64,000 bases of DNA from Dryomyza anilis (lineage: Eukaryota > Arthropoda > Insecta > Diptera > Dryomyzidae): contig OX638131.1 in NCBI GenBank assembly GCA_951804985.1, positions 102,258,464 through 102,322,463 of the forward strand, in the 5' to 3' direction. Shown here piece by piece: positions 23,246 to 34,670 of the stretch (positions are counted from its first letter, which is position 1; every line of letters begins with the position of its first letter). Below the pieces are notes generated by a model, which had not been told where the DNA came from, did not search any database, and worked only from the letters and a program-made list of their open reading frames with translations. Made by a program: the position numbers and the translations under genes.

Positions 23246-24959
23246 ACATTTTTACTAACTTCATCATACCAACTTTCACAATTTACTTCAAAATTTCACA
23301 TACGACCTAACCTTCCTTACTTGTTTTAATTCACCTCGGTTTTCAGTTTTTTTTTTGGTTATTTATATTTTTTATGTGTTTTCTCGATTTTACTATATAT
23401 TTGCACTCATTCTCGTACTGAAATATCCCCTACACTCAACATAAATGACATATTCCAGATCCTTCGGTCTAATTTCTACGAATTTTCATTTCATAATTCG
23501 AAAAAAAAAGTCAGATGGATACTAGTTAAGATCGATGTCATATTAAGATTTCTATTCGAACAATTAGATTTTTGTTTTCCCAGAATTCTATTTCCAATAC
23601 AAAATATATGTATTTCAATCAAATTTAAAATGGAATATATTCAATCCGTTATTTGTCAACAAATATTTCAAAAATTTTGAAACCTTTTTACATTTTTTGT
23701 GGTGATTTCAAATTCTACACATTTTAAAAATAAATTTAATAAACAGCAAATATAAAATACTTCGTATGGACACAATAAAAAAAAATATAAGCAAATACAA
23801 TCCCTACTAATACCGTCTTAAAATCGCATTAAAAACACGCACCCACTGACGCAGTAATTGCAAAATTCCACACACTTTTAATGGCTACAACTCTTCTGTG
23901 AATTTGGCAAACAGTAGAATTGCGAAAAAATTACAAAAAATTACGCAATTTTTTGATTCTGCAAATGGCTACCGCTGTAAATGCGCAGCCTAAGAAAACT
24001 CTTAATAATCATATCAAATGACGCAGGGTTTCACAGGGAGTTGACGACCTTCACGCTTTTTTTCCACAAACTATTTTTTTATTTTTTTTATACACTTTTT
24101 TTATATAGTTTTTTTACAATTTTTTTTCTATTAGTTTTTTTTATAGTTTGTTTAAGTACTTTTTGTCCAACGACAAATTCTTTTAATGTCGTTACTTTTT
24201 TTGTTGTTTCTTTGACGGCAAACTATTAAAAATTAACATTAAGCTGTAGAAGAAGAAGCAGCTAAAGCCGCACCAGAAGTCAATCGACTTCATGTTGAGG
24301 AACTTCAAGAATATCGTAGTTTTTGGCAGGTGATTCGTTGAGTAATTTAGACATGAGCACAACAAGCGGATGTTTTTTTATATTCGAAATTACGCAATAT
24401 TCATTGTCTGCGAAAAAAAAACTAAAATAAGACAAACACAAAAAAAAGAATCATACAACAATCATATATCAAAGCTGATTAAAATCTGTCTTAAAAACAT
24501 CTGCAAAATCAGGAAACATGACGATAATATTTAGTTTTTTCTAATGTTAAATTTTATTTTTATTACTTTATTTTAATTTTTTTTGTTGTTGTTTAGTTTA
24601 ATTTTCAAGTCATTTTTATAATTTTTTTTTTTGTTTTCCTTAAGCATGCAAAATTTCTTGACAAAGCAACGTATTTCAATTATTTCTCAACTATTTGCAG
24701 CGTTGAAAGCGAAGTTGTTCCGTACGCAAGTCATTCACCTGTCCAATGTGCTTTTAGAAAACAATCAATTTTATTTAATAATAAATTTTTCATTTTAATT
24801 GCGTTTTTTTACATATAAAATATTAATATTTTTTATATGCTAGATAAAACATTAAATAATATGAGTTGGCGATTTTAAAATTTATTGAGATGATTTTAAC
24901 AGCTAAAATCTATTTGAATTTTATGCTAAACAAACAAAAATAAATTAAAACAATTAAAA
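23246..24959. other. AT-rich non-coding sequence
   Basis: No gene supported except a short coding-like segment at 24243-24329 (separate entry). T-rich runs at 24060-24150 and 24540-24640. Confidence 0.4.
24243..24329 (+). CDS. Possible isolated coding exon, unknown
   Basis: A 29-codon stretch has coding-like composition and residues (acidic/alanine start VEEEAAKAAPEV, then LHVEELQEYRSFWQ). It ends at GGCAG|GTGATT, a good splice donor. Upstream is ATTAAG, a possible acceptor with a pyrimidine-rich stretch further back. The residues suggest a helical or coiled segment. I recognise no family. It may be an exon of an unseen gene, a relic or chance. Confidence 0.25.
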
Positions 24960-26430
24960 TTAATTATACTCTTCTAATAACTCAGTAAGTTTCAGAAACA
25001 TAAATATGTTTGGGAAACAATTTCAATAAAAGTTATTATAAGCATGTATTTTGACATTGAATGCTTCATAAATTTATAATTATTATATACAAAATTTAAA
25101 AGTTTTTTGTTTTCTATTAAGTACATAATGGTCGTCAATTATACACATCGGAAACAATTTAATATTTCGCAGAATTATATATAATAAATATATATTTAAA
25201 AATAACTCTATTGAATTTTATAAAAGTTCAAATGCAATTTTTAAATAATATATGATAATATGTTTGGGAGAAGTGTATATATTTTCATTTGTCAGAAATA
25301 TAAATATGTTTAGTGGATAGTTTGTGACAAACAACAAATATTTTGTTTAGCAATAAAGTATACATTTATTATTATACATTAAAAAAAACACCTTTTTCGT
25401 TAATAAAGTACATACTAGGCTAAAGTTGTACTCGATTGAAACCCTTTTATGTTTCACAGAAATATGGTAACATATATTATATACAATTTTAACAATAAGA
25501 TTTTTAAGTGAGTACTATTTTAATAACAACAGTTTCATAAAATAAAATTCATATGCTTGGGAGAAAGATATTGTATGTTTGCGTATATTAGAAACATTAA
25601 TATGTTTACCAAAAGTAGATATTTTCTCAGTAATTATTGTAATAGTAAACATGTAGTCTAACTCAATTCACATATTGCGGATTACTATTTTATAATAAAG
25701 CAGTTTTAATAAAATTATTAAATATCATTATATGCTTGCGAAAATGTTATGCATATGTTTGCATTCATCATAACATTTATATTTATAGAAAACATAGATA
25801 TTTTGTCATCGATGAATCATACATTTATTATTCTAATATATCATACATTTATTATGTATTGTAATGAAATTTATTTTTCTTTAATGAAGTACGAAATAGT
25901 GTAAAATTACACTCCACAGAAATATCATAATGTTTCGCAGAAATCTGATAGGATATATCAAATATAATTTGATCAATATAGCCCTTAAAGTTTATGGCAA
26001 ATATTATTTTTTAATAAAACAGTTCTTATAAAAATATTAATAAAATATCAGGATATGACTGAGAGATTGTCATTATATGCGTTCATTTGTCAGAAACAAT
26101 AATATGTTTAGCAGAAAATTAAAACACAAATAACAGATATTTTGTAAATCAATGAATGAATCATAAATTTATTAATATGATTCTTTAAATAAAAATTAAA
26201 ATTACATTTTACGAAATAGACGTACATTTTACTCGACAGAAACAACTTATATATTAAGCAGAAATATGTAAGCACTTATTTGGTTCATTTAACTGTTAAT
26301 TCTATTCATATAGCCAAAATATTTACATAGATCCAATTAGAAAAGTTTTATGAAAAGTTAATGTGTTCTATAAAAATTTAGTTTAAATACATATTTAAAA
26401 ACAACATAATTAGGAGAAACATATAAATGT
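24960..26430 (+). repeat. Degenerate tandem repeat, roughly 300-bp period
   Basis: A motif pair recurs: ATG(T/C)TTGGGAGAA followed 30-40 bp later by CAGAAA(T/C)ATAAATATGTTT. Copies lie near 24991 (second half only), 25260, 25552, 25733 and 26055, spaced 292, 181 and 322 bp. Between them AAAGTA-like and ACATTTATTATT words recur in the same order. A TATGTTTGGGAGA motif also appears near 41328. Confidence 0.6.
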
Positions 26431-26676
26431 TTGTGAATAAATGAGACCAAAAATGATTTTTTCATCGTATAAATTTAAGCAGTTATATATTTAGAGCTAT
26501 GTTTTAAGTTTTTCTTGCAGAAAAAATTCGTTGTATTTAAAAAAATATAAAACTCTTAACAAAGGTCTAAATAAGCTGTTTAAACTTCAGTTAACTTTTA
26601 CGTACAACGCTAAAAATGCTACAAAAATTTCAACCAAAAATGGTTATGGAGTCAAAAAATCGCTTCTCTGATTACA

Positions 26677-26859
26677 ATGACTTTTAGGCAACACACGATA
26701 GTATTTATTATAATTTTTTGCATACATTTTTTTTTGTATTATTTTTTGTATTTAAGTTCAGTGGGGTCAACATGCCATGCAGTTTGCGACAGTCAAACCG
26801 TTGAAGTGTGCCACAAATGCTCGCTCGTAAATTTCCATAAATGTTGCGGACTAACTTGA
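26677..26859 (+). CDS. Small cysteine-rich open frame, possible secreted peptide
   Basis: A 60-codon frame has a strongly hydrophobic N-terminal third (residues 8-28). The last 29 residues hold seven cysteines in a C-x3-C-x7-C-x2-C-x7-CC pattern plus an intervening start. That tail comes from a GC-richer patch (26765-26850), while the hydrophobic part comes from T-runs and could be accidental. A good acceptor-like TTTAAGTTCAG precedes the patch and GTAAAT follows, so it might instead be a small exon. No family recognised. Confidence 0.2.
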   Translation: MTFRQHTIVFIIIFCIHFFLYYFLYLSSVGSTCHAVCDSQTVEVCHKCSLVNFHKCCGLT

Positions 26860-27989
26860 AAGGTTTTCAATTTTATTTCAAACAACAACGAACTTTTGAA
26901 TGGACAAAACAATGCTCTAATGTAGCACATAATATTTACAGCAAGAAGGTCATTTTAACGTAATACATAATTGCGTCTAAAACAACATTAAAAAGTAGTT
27001 TTAATTATTTTTAAGTCAATTTGTTATACAATTGCATGCGAGTCAGTTTGTTGCCCAAGTCTTTTGTTTTGCATTGTGTTGGGCGCGTTTATTGTAAACT
27101 ATTATTTCGTATACTAAATGCTGATTTAGTGCTCACAAATTAATTAGTAATAATGCAGTCACACAAATAATCATTATATTTTTCATTTTACTGCAGGGCA
27201 GTAGGCGTTGAGAGCAGCACTTCAACTAATATTCAATTATTTTACACTTTGGTGTTGTAATAGCCTGAAGTACTTTCAAGTTATTTGTTGTAGTGAATCT
27301 TTCCGTATACTTTTTTTATTTCTTGTTATTCATTTTTTTTTTCTATTTTCGCTAGAGTACGCATTGCATTAGTTGCGCTTCATTTGGTGCACAGTGGCGT
27401 AGTTAGTAACGATATTAGTTTTTAATATGTTTGTATTCAATTTAAATAATTTATAAAACATTTAATATTATTTTTTGTTTTATAACACAAATAAATTTTA
27501 ATCGAACAATACTATTTATAATGAATTGAATTCACATTATAAATTTCTAATGAATTGGAAATAAATCAAGTTCAGATTTTCAGTACGTTTGTAGTACAAT
27601 TTACTATTTTTCTACATATTAATGCATGATCGTTTTTCATATTTTTATTTTCAAATGTATTAAAAACAAAATCTATAAAAATTTGATAAGAACATGTGTA
27701 AATATTGGTTCATATTATTAACTAATTAATTATTAAATATGTTTTTAGTCAAATTTACTATTTTCTATTTGTTTTACAATTCATTTTTTACTCATAATTT
27801 ATTCGACTTAAAGTAGTATCTATATATATTTCTATTGAAAATTAATTAATATATTAATTTATAAATCTAATAAATCTTATATTTTGGAGCATTTTTAATA
27901 AATATCTTTTATATGTTAAACACGTTAGTAGTAAAAATTACTATTTTCTATTGTGTTTTTATTACTTATGTGAATTTTTGCGATTTAAA
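26860..27989. repeat. AT-rich, with a loose tandem motif near the end
   Basis: From about 27430 the phrase TTTACTATTTT(C)TA preceded by TAGT(A/C)A recurs near 27590, 27743 and 27925, spaced about 150-180 bp. This suggests an eroded tandem repeat. 26860-27430 shows nothing. Confidence 0.4.
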
Positions 27990-28660
27990 ATATATTAAAA
28001 ATAATAAAAAAATTAAAAAATATAAAAAAATATTAAAAAATATTAAAAATTATTAAAAAATATTAAAAAATATTAAAAAATTTTAAAAAAATTTAAAAAA
28101 TATTAAAATATTAAAAAAATTTAAAAAAAATTAAAAAATATTAAAAAATATTTTAAAAAAATATTAAAAAATATTAAAAAATATTAAAAAATATTAAAAA
28201 ATATTAAAAAATATTAAAAAATATTAAAAAATATTAAAAAATATTAAAAAATATTAAAAAATATTAAAAAATATTAAAAAATATTAAAAAATATTAAAAA
28301 ATATTAAAAAATATTAAAAAATATTAAAAAATATTAAAAAATATTAAAAAATATTAAAAAATATTAAAAAATATTAAAAAATATTAAAAAATATTAAAAA
28401 ATATTAAAAAATATTAAAAAATATTAAAAAATATTAAAAAATATTAAAAAATATTAAAAAATATTAAAAAATATTAAAAAATATTAAAAAATATTAAAAA
28501 ATATTAAAAAATATTAAAAAATATTAAAAAATATTTAAAAATATTAAAAACTATTAAAAAATATTAAAAAATATTCAAAATTTTTAAAAAATATTAAAAA
28601 ATATTTAAAAATATTAAAAACTATTAAAAAATATTAAAAAATATTCAAAATTTTTAAAAA
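27990..28660 (-). repeat. Decamer satellite in inverted orientation
   Basis: The unit ATATTAAAAA is the reverse complement of the 17335 and 29465 arrays. The centre is very pure. Near the right end a block of about 70 bp containing ACTATTAAAAA and ATTCAAAATTTTTAA occurs twice (about 28535 and 28605). Confidence 0.97.
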
Positions 28661-28745
28661 TATTTAATATATTTAATATATTTAATATATTTAATATATT
28701 TAATATATTTAATATATTTAATATATTTAATATATTTAATATATA
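28661..28745 (+). repeat. Short tandem array TTTAATATA
   Basis: Nine-base unit repeated about nine times, directly abutting the decamer array. Confidence 0.9.
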
Positions 28746-29464
28746 AATATATAAAAGTATTAAATCTATTAACAACTTCAAATAAATTTCACGTTAAGGG
28801 TCATTTATCTATTTTCCGCATCGACACCTCTGGGTTTTGTTTTTTTGTTCACAGGCACGTTGTAGCAGTTAATTTATTTTTGTTGTTTACTATGAATAAA
28901 TGGCATATTATTAAGACAATAACAACAATAGCATCAGCAACAACAACAACAACAAATTAAACAACAACATTAAAATGTCTTCATTGAGTAATCGGTTGCA
29001 ATTCATTTTGCATTGTCGCAACAAAAGCAACAGCAACAATTGTTCATATTGCTTTGTGTGTCACTGTATTAAATTGCTAAACAATTGAAATTGTTGCTGT
29101 TGTCGCTGCTGTTCTCAACTTACACAGCGGCGCATCTGCAACAATTGTTGTCACTGCGTGGCTTTTGTTGTTGATGGCATCATTAGAGCAGCAGCACCAA
29201 TAACAGCCACAACAACAACAACAACAACAACAACTGAGGCCTATTTAATGGTTTTGTTTTTCATCATTATTTGGTTAATTTCAGCAGCTACTGTGGGAAG
29301 TACACAATTTTTAAAAAAAAATTTCCTACTCATTCAAGTGTTGGCAGCAAAAGTTGCTGTTAATTGCGTGTTTTTAGCTCATTTTTAGAGCAGACATGTT
29401 AGCTTTATGTCAATGGAAATTTATTGAATTTCTAATTACTTTTTAAGATTTTTATTTTTTAGTA
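28746..29464. other. Spacer between opposed decamer arrays, CAA-rich
   Basis: Contains interrupted (CAA)n at about 28920-28970 and an (ACA)n microsatellite at about 29208-29234. A frame at 29158-29388 is largely poly-Thr from the microsatellite and is not supported as a gene. Confidence 0.6.
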
Positions 29465-30230
29465 GTTTTAATATTTTTTTATTATATTAATTTATTTTAA
29501 ATATTTTTTAATATTTTTTATTATTTTTTTTTTATTTTTTAATATTTTTTAATATTTTTTAATATTTTTTAATATTTTTTAATATTTTTTAATATTTTTT
29601 AATATTTTTTAATATTTTTTAATATTTTTTAATATTTTTTAATATTTTTTAATATTTTTTAATATTTTTTAATATTTTTTAATATTTTTTAATATTTTTT
29701 AATATTTTTTAATATTTTTTAATATTTTTTAATATTTTTTAATATTTTTTAATATTTTTTAATATTTTTTAATATTTTTTAATATTTTTTGATATTTTTT
29801 AATATTATTTAATATTTTTTAATATTTTTTAATATTTTTTAATATTTTAAATATTTTTTAATATTTTTTAATATTTTTTAATATTTTTTAATATTTTTTA
29901 ATATTTTTTAATATTTTTTAATATTTTTTAATATTTTTTAATATTTTTTAATATTTTTTAATATTTTTTAATATTTTTTAATATTTTTTAATATTTTTTA
30001 ATATTTTTTAATATTTTTTAATATTTTTTAATATTTTTAAATATTTTTTAATATTTTTTAATATTTTTTAATATTTTTTAATATTTTTTAATAGTTTTTA
30101 ATATTTTTTAATATTTTTTTAATATTTTTTAATATTTTTTAATATTTTTTAATATTTTTTAATATTTTTTAATATTTTTTAATATTTTTTTAATTTTTTT
30201 TAATATTTTTTAATATTTTTTAATATCTTA
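29465..30230 (+). repeat. Decamer satellite AATATTTTTT, third array
   Basis: Same unit and orientation as at 17335, about 75 copies. It faces the inverted array at 27990 across about 0.7 kb, so the two could pair as a long imperfect hairpin. Confidence 0.96.
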
Positions 30231-31029
30231 AAATGTTTTATTTTTTACGTTTTTACAATTTCTGAATATATTATACAATTTTTTTGCAAATTTTACAACT
30301 GCCAAAATTTCAAGCGACAAACAAAAGACTTAAGCTGCGAACGCGTTGCCCACAAATGCAACGAAATAAAATTTATTTTTTATGGTTTATTTTATACTTG
30401 AGTTATGTGTGAAAACCCAGCAACGAACTTAGCATAATTATACTTGAGTTTACAATGATGTTGTTGTTATTATTTGTGTAGTTGTTGTTGCTGCTCATGC
30501 TGTTGACACTTAACATGACTCAAGACGTAGCCAGTGCATTAAGGTTCATTAATGTTTCATTTATTTAAATTACATTTGCAAAAATGACAAAAAAAAACTA
30601 TTAAAAAAGTGACAAAAACTTTGCATGAAAAAAACTGTTAATTGTTCAGTTTTATTTGCGCAACGCAGCAGTTGCTGCCTGCTGTTGACCATCAACAGAA
30701 GTGGCCACTAAATGCGCGCCGCTGCTTATGACAGGCGTCAAGTGTTTACATGAATGAAGGGTAACCGCTAGACGGAAGCCTGTAAATGAAGCAACAATAA
30801 GTGAGTTAATTAAGCGAGCATTACATTAACAACACAAACAACAATAATTACAATAAAAGTAACAAATGAAAATTAAGCCTGAAAACTATGCCAGTCTCAA
30901 TGGTCAAGGTGAAGATTTTATAATAAAAAAATTTGAATTGAAATTAAATTAAATTTTTGGTACTGATAGGTAATACTTCAACAAATGAAGAGTGATAATA
31001 TGATTTAATACTATGAAAGAATTTAAATA
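30231..31029. other. Non-coding; GC-richer island 30660-30800
   Basis: The island (CAACGCAGCAGTTGCTGCC, then TAACCGCTAGACGGAAGCC) could be regulatory. No frame or family recognised. Confidence 0.35.
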
Positions 31030-31860
31030 AATGTCTGCAGAATTAAATATGTTTGCATTTTTAATTTAATAGTATTATAATTTGTTAACATATGAAAATA
31101 ATTATATTACTTATTAATATATAATGTTATGTACTATTAATTTAATAGTATAACAGAATTAAAATAATAATCTTCATAATAATTTAATGATTAACTTTGT
31201 TATATTTATAAAATCATTTGTCTCCATTGATTTGTCACCATATAAAATGTGGTATAAATGGTATATACTATTTACATGTAATAATGTTTACCATATTGAT
31301 ATAATATAATTAAAGAATTAAAATAATATTCTGTAGAATTAAATGTATATGTTTGTCCTTTTAATTTAATAGTATGAGTCACATTAATGAAACATCTTTT
31401 TAATATGAAATGGTTTTATACCATTGATTTATTATTCTTGAAGTAATTAAAATAATACGTTTGCACTTTTAATTTAATAGTATTAAGATAAGTCCATATA
31501 AAACTAATAGGATACACCATTAATATGTAATGACATGTACTATTAATTCAAAATAATAATAGTCTAAATAATTTATGAAGTACTTCGTCAATTTTATAGA
31601 TGCACTCATATTAAATAAATTTCAAAAATATCTGTTTTAAGATTTGTAGCATATTAAATATCAAATACGATATGAATTACTATTGTTTTAATGATATGTA
31701 TTATTAATTTAATATTATAATATAATTCAGAAAATAGTCTTTATAATTTATGAAAGACTTTGTCAAATTTATAGAAGCACTTATAATAAATTTTTCGATT
31801 TGTTGCATATTAAATATTAAATATAGTACTAATTACAATTATTTTTATAGTATTTTTTCT
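31030..31860 (+). repeat. Degenerate tandem DNA around TTTTAATTTAATAGTAT
   Basis: The phrase TTTAATTTAATAGTAT recurs near 31061, 31134, 31360 and 31466. Accompanying words (GTACTATTAATT, AAATAATTTATGAA(G/A)) return in the same order. Periods are irregular (about 100-300 bp). Confidence 0.5.
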
Positions 31861-32499
31861 TTAATGTCTAACTAACATTTGTTTGGCATCATCAAAACAT
31901 CATTCTTACCTCCGTTTGTAGCTCCCCCTCTACTCAAATCATGAGTTTAGTTTGTCTTCGATTTTTGTTGAGATTCTTTTGCGTTGGTTGGCCATAATTG
32001 AAAATGTCTAAAAGTGTCTACGTATTTGGCCAGAACCAGGCAATTGACATATAAATTAATGTTGCCGTGTGCAGCAGCAACAGCAACAGCAGCAGCCGTC
32101 ATGCAAATTTTGCGGATTCTTATTGCTGTCAATAAATTTGGCAACAGCGCAGCGCGCCACAAACAATGGGCTTTATATTTTAAATGTAACTAGTTTGTAA
32201 ATTATTTCAAACTGTATAAATTATATGAAAGACGTTTTTATTGCTTTATTTTTTTGGTGTAGTTTTTTAGGTGCGTACAGCTTATTGAATTTTATGGGCA
32301 TTTTTTTTTTATAATACAAAAGTTAACTTGATGTTTAAAATGCAAAAAATATATATTTATTTATGAGCTATAGATCATTATATTTGCTATAATACATACA
32401 TTAGTCTTAAATTTAATACAGATAAATTAACAGCTCTAACAAATGAATTAGTCTAAATTAACAGCAAAGCGTTTTACTTGATTTGTTGCATATTTATTT
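31861..32499. other. AT-rich non-coding sequence
   Basis: A CAGCAGCAACAGCAACAGC stretch near 32070 is the only feature. The minus-strand frame over it has no family resemblance. Confidence 0.4.
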
Positions 32500-34670
32500 A
32501 AAAAATAAACTTAATCAAATTCAATATTTCACTAAAAATTTAATTATTCACTCAAATGTGATTTTTCAACAAAAATTCAAATTTTCATTAAAAATAAAAA
32601 TTTTTACTAAAAATTCAATATTTCACTTAAAATTTAATTTTCATTTAAAATTTAATTTTTCAATAAAAATTCAATATTTCGCTAAAAAATTAATTTTCAC
32701 TTAAAATTTAATTTTCACTAAAAATTCAATTTTTCACCAAAAATTCAATTTTTTACCATAAATTAAATTTTTTACTAAAAATGATATTTTTCACCCAAAT
32801 TTCATATTTTCACTAATAACTAAAAATTCAATTTTTCACTGAAAAAGAGATAAATACTGAATTTATCTCTTTTTTAAATTTTCACTATCAATTAATATGT
32901 CAAATTTTCACTAATGTCACATTTTCACTAAAAATTCTATTTTCACTAAAAATTCAATATTGCACTTTTATTTCAAGAGATTACTAAAAATTAATTTTTC
33001 ACAAATATATCAATTTTTCCTAAAAAATTTATTTTTCACTAAAAAAAATCAATTTTTCGCCAAATTCAATTTTTCACTAAAAATTCAATTTTTCACTAAA
33101 AATTCAATTTTTCACTAAAAATTGAAAATTTCAATAAAAGTTCAATTTTTCCCAAAAAATTAAATTTTTCACTAAAAATTAAAGTTTTTAGTCAAAATTA
33201 AATTTTTCACTAATAAATTCAAATTTTCATTTAAAATTAAATTTTTCACTAAAAATTCAATTTTTCACTAAAAAATCAAATTTTTCACTAAAAATTCAGT
33301 TTTCACTAAAAATTAAATTTTTCACTAAAAATTTAATTATTCACTCAAATGTAATTTTTCAACAAAAATTCAAATTTTCATTAAAAATAAACTTTTTTAA
33401 TAAAAATTTAATATCTCACTTAAAATTTAATTTTCATTTAAAATTTAATTTTTCAATAAAAATTAAATTTTCACTAAAAATTAAATTTTTCACTAAAAAT
33501 TCAAATTTTTATTAAAAATTAAATTTTTCACCATAAATTAATTTTTCACTAAAAATTCAATTTTTCACATAAATTCAATTTTTACATAAATTTAAACTTT
33601 TCACTAAATATTAAATTTTAAACTATTTTTTATTAAAAATTCTATTTTTCACTAAAAATTCAATTTTTCACTAAAAATTCAATTTTTCACTAAAAATTCA
33701 ATTTTTCACTAAAAATTCAATTTTTCACTAAAAATTCAATTTTTCACTAAAAATTCAAATTTTTATTAAAAATTAAATTTTTCACTAAAAATTCAAATTT
33801 TTATTAAAAATTAAATTTTTCACCATAAATTAATTTTTCACTAAAAATTAAATTTTTCACTAAAAATTAAATTTTTCACATAAATTCAATTTTTACATAA
33901 ATTTAAACTTTTCACTAAATATTAAATTTTAAACTATTTTTTATTAAAAATTCTATTTTTCACTAAAAATTCAATTTTTCACTAAAAATTCAATTTTTCA
34001 CTAAAAATTTAATTTTTCACTAAAAATTCCATATTTCACTTAAAATATTTACTTAACATTCGATTTTTCACTAAAAAATAATTTTTTCACTTCAAATTAA
34101 ATTTTTCAATACAAATTCAATTTGTCACTAAAAATTCAAATTTTCATTAAAAATTCAATTTTCACTAAAAATTCAATTTTTCACTAAAAATTCAAGTATT
34201 CACTAAAAGTTCAATTTTTCACAAATAAAATCAATTTTTCACTAATAAATTCAAATTTTCATTTAAAATTCAATTTTTCACTAAAAATTCAATTTTTTAC
34301 AAATAAAATCAATTTTTCACTAATAAATTCAATTTTTCACTAAAAATTCAAATTTTCACTAAAAATCAAAATTTTCATTAAAAATTAGTTTTTACTAAAA
34401 ATTAAATTGTTCACTAAAAATTTAATTTTTCACTAAAATTTAATTTTCACTAAAAATTCAGTTTTTCACTAAAAATTCAATTTTTCACTAAAAAATTAAA
34501 ATTTTCGCTAAAAATTCAGTATTTTTCTTAAATGTAAATTTTTCACTAAAAAAATATTTTTTTTACTAAAAATTCCATTGTTTCACTAAAAATTTATTTT
34601 TGCATTAAAAATTAAATTATTTGATTAAAAATTAAATTTGTCATAAAAATCACTAAAAATGTGATTATGA
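32500..34670 (+). repeat. 20-bp satellite array (plus orientation)
   Basis: The unit TTTTTCACTAAAAATTCAA runs for about 2.2 kb. The purest stretch is 33640-33760. A block of about 320 bp (containing ACTATTTTTTATTAAAAATTC) occurs near 33625 and again near 33930, evidence of block duplication. It is the reverse complement of the 7895-9075 array. Confidence 0.92.

Noticed and set aside
29158..29388. 76-codon frame with a poly-Thr run
   Set aside because: The run is the (ACA)n microsatellite; the rest has no recognisable signal.
32500..34670. CRISPR-like array suggested by regular short repeats
   Set aside because: Units are contiguous without unique spacers, AT-rich and degenerate, in a eukaryotic context; it is a satellite.
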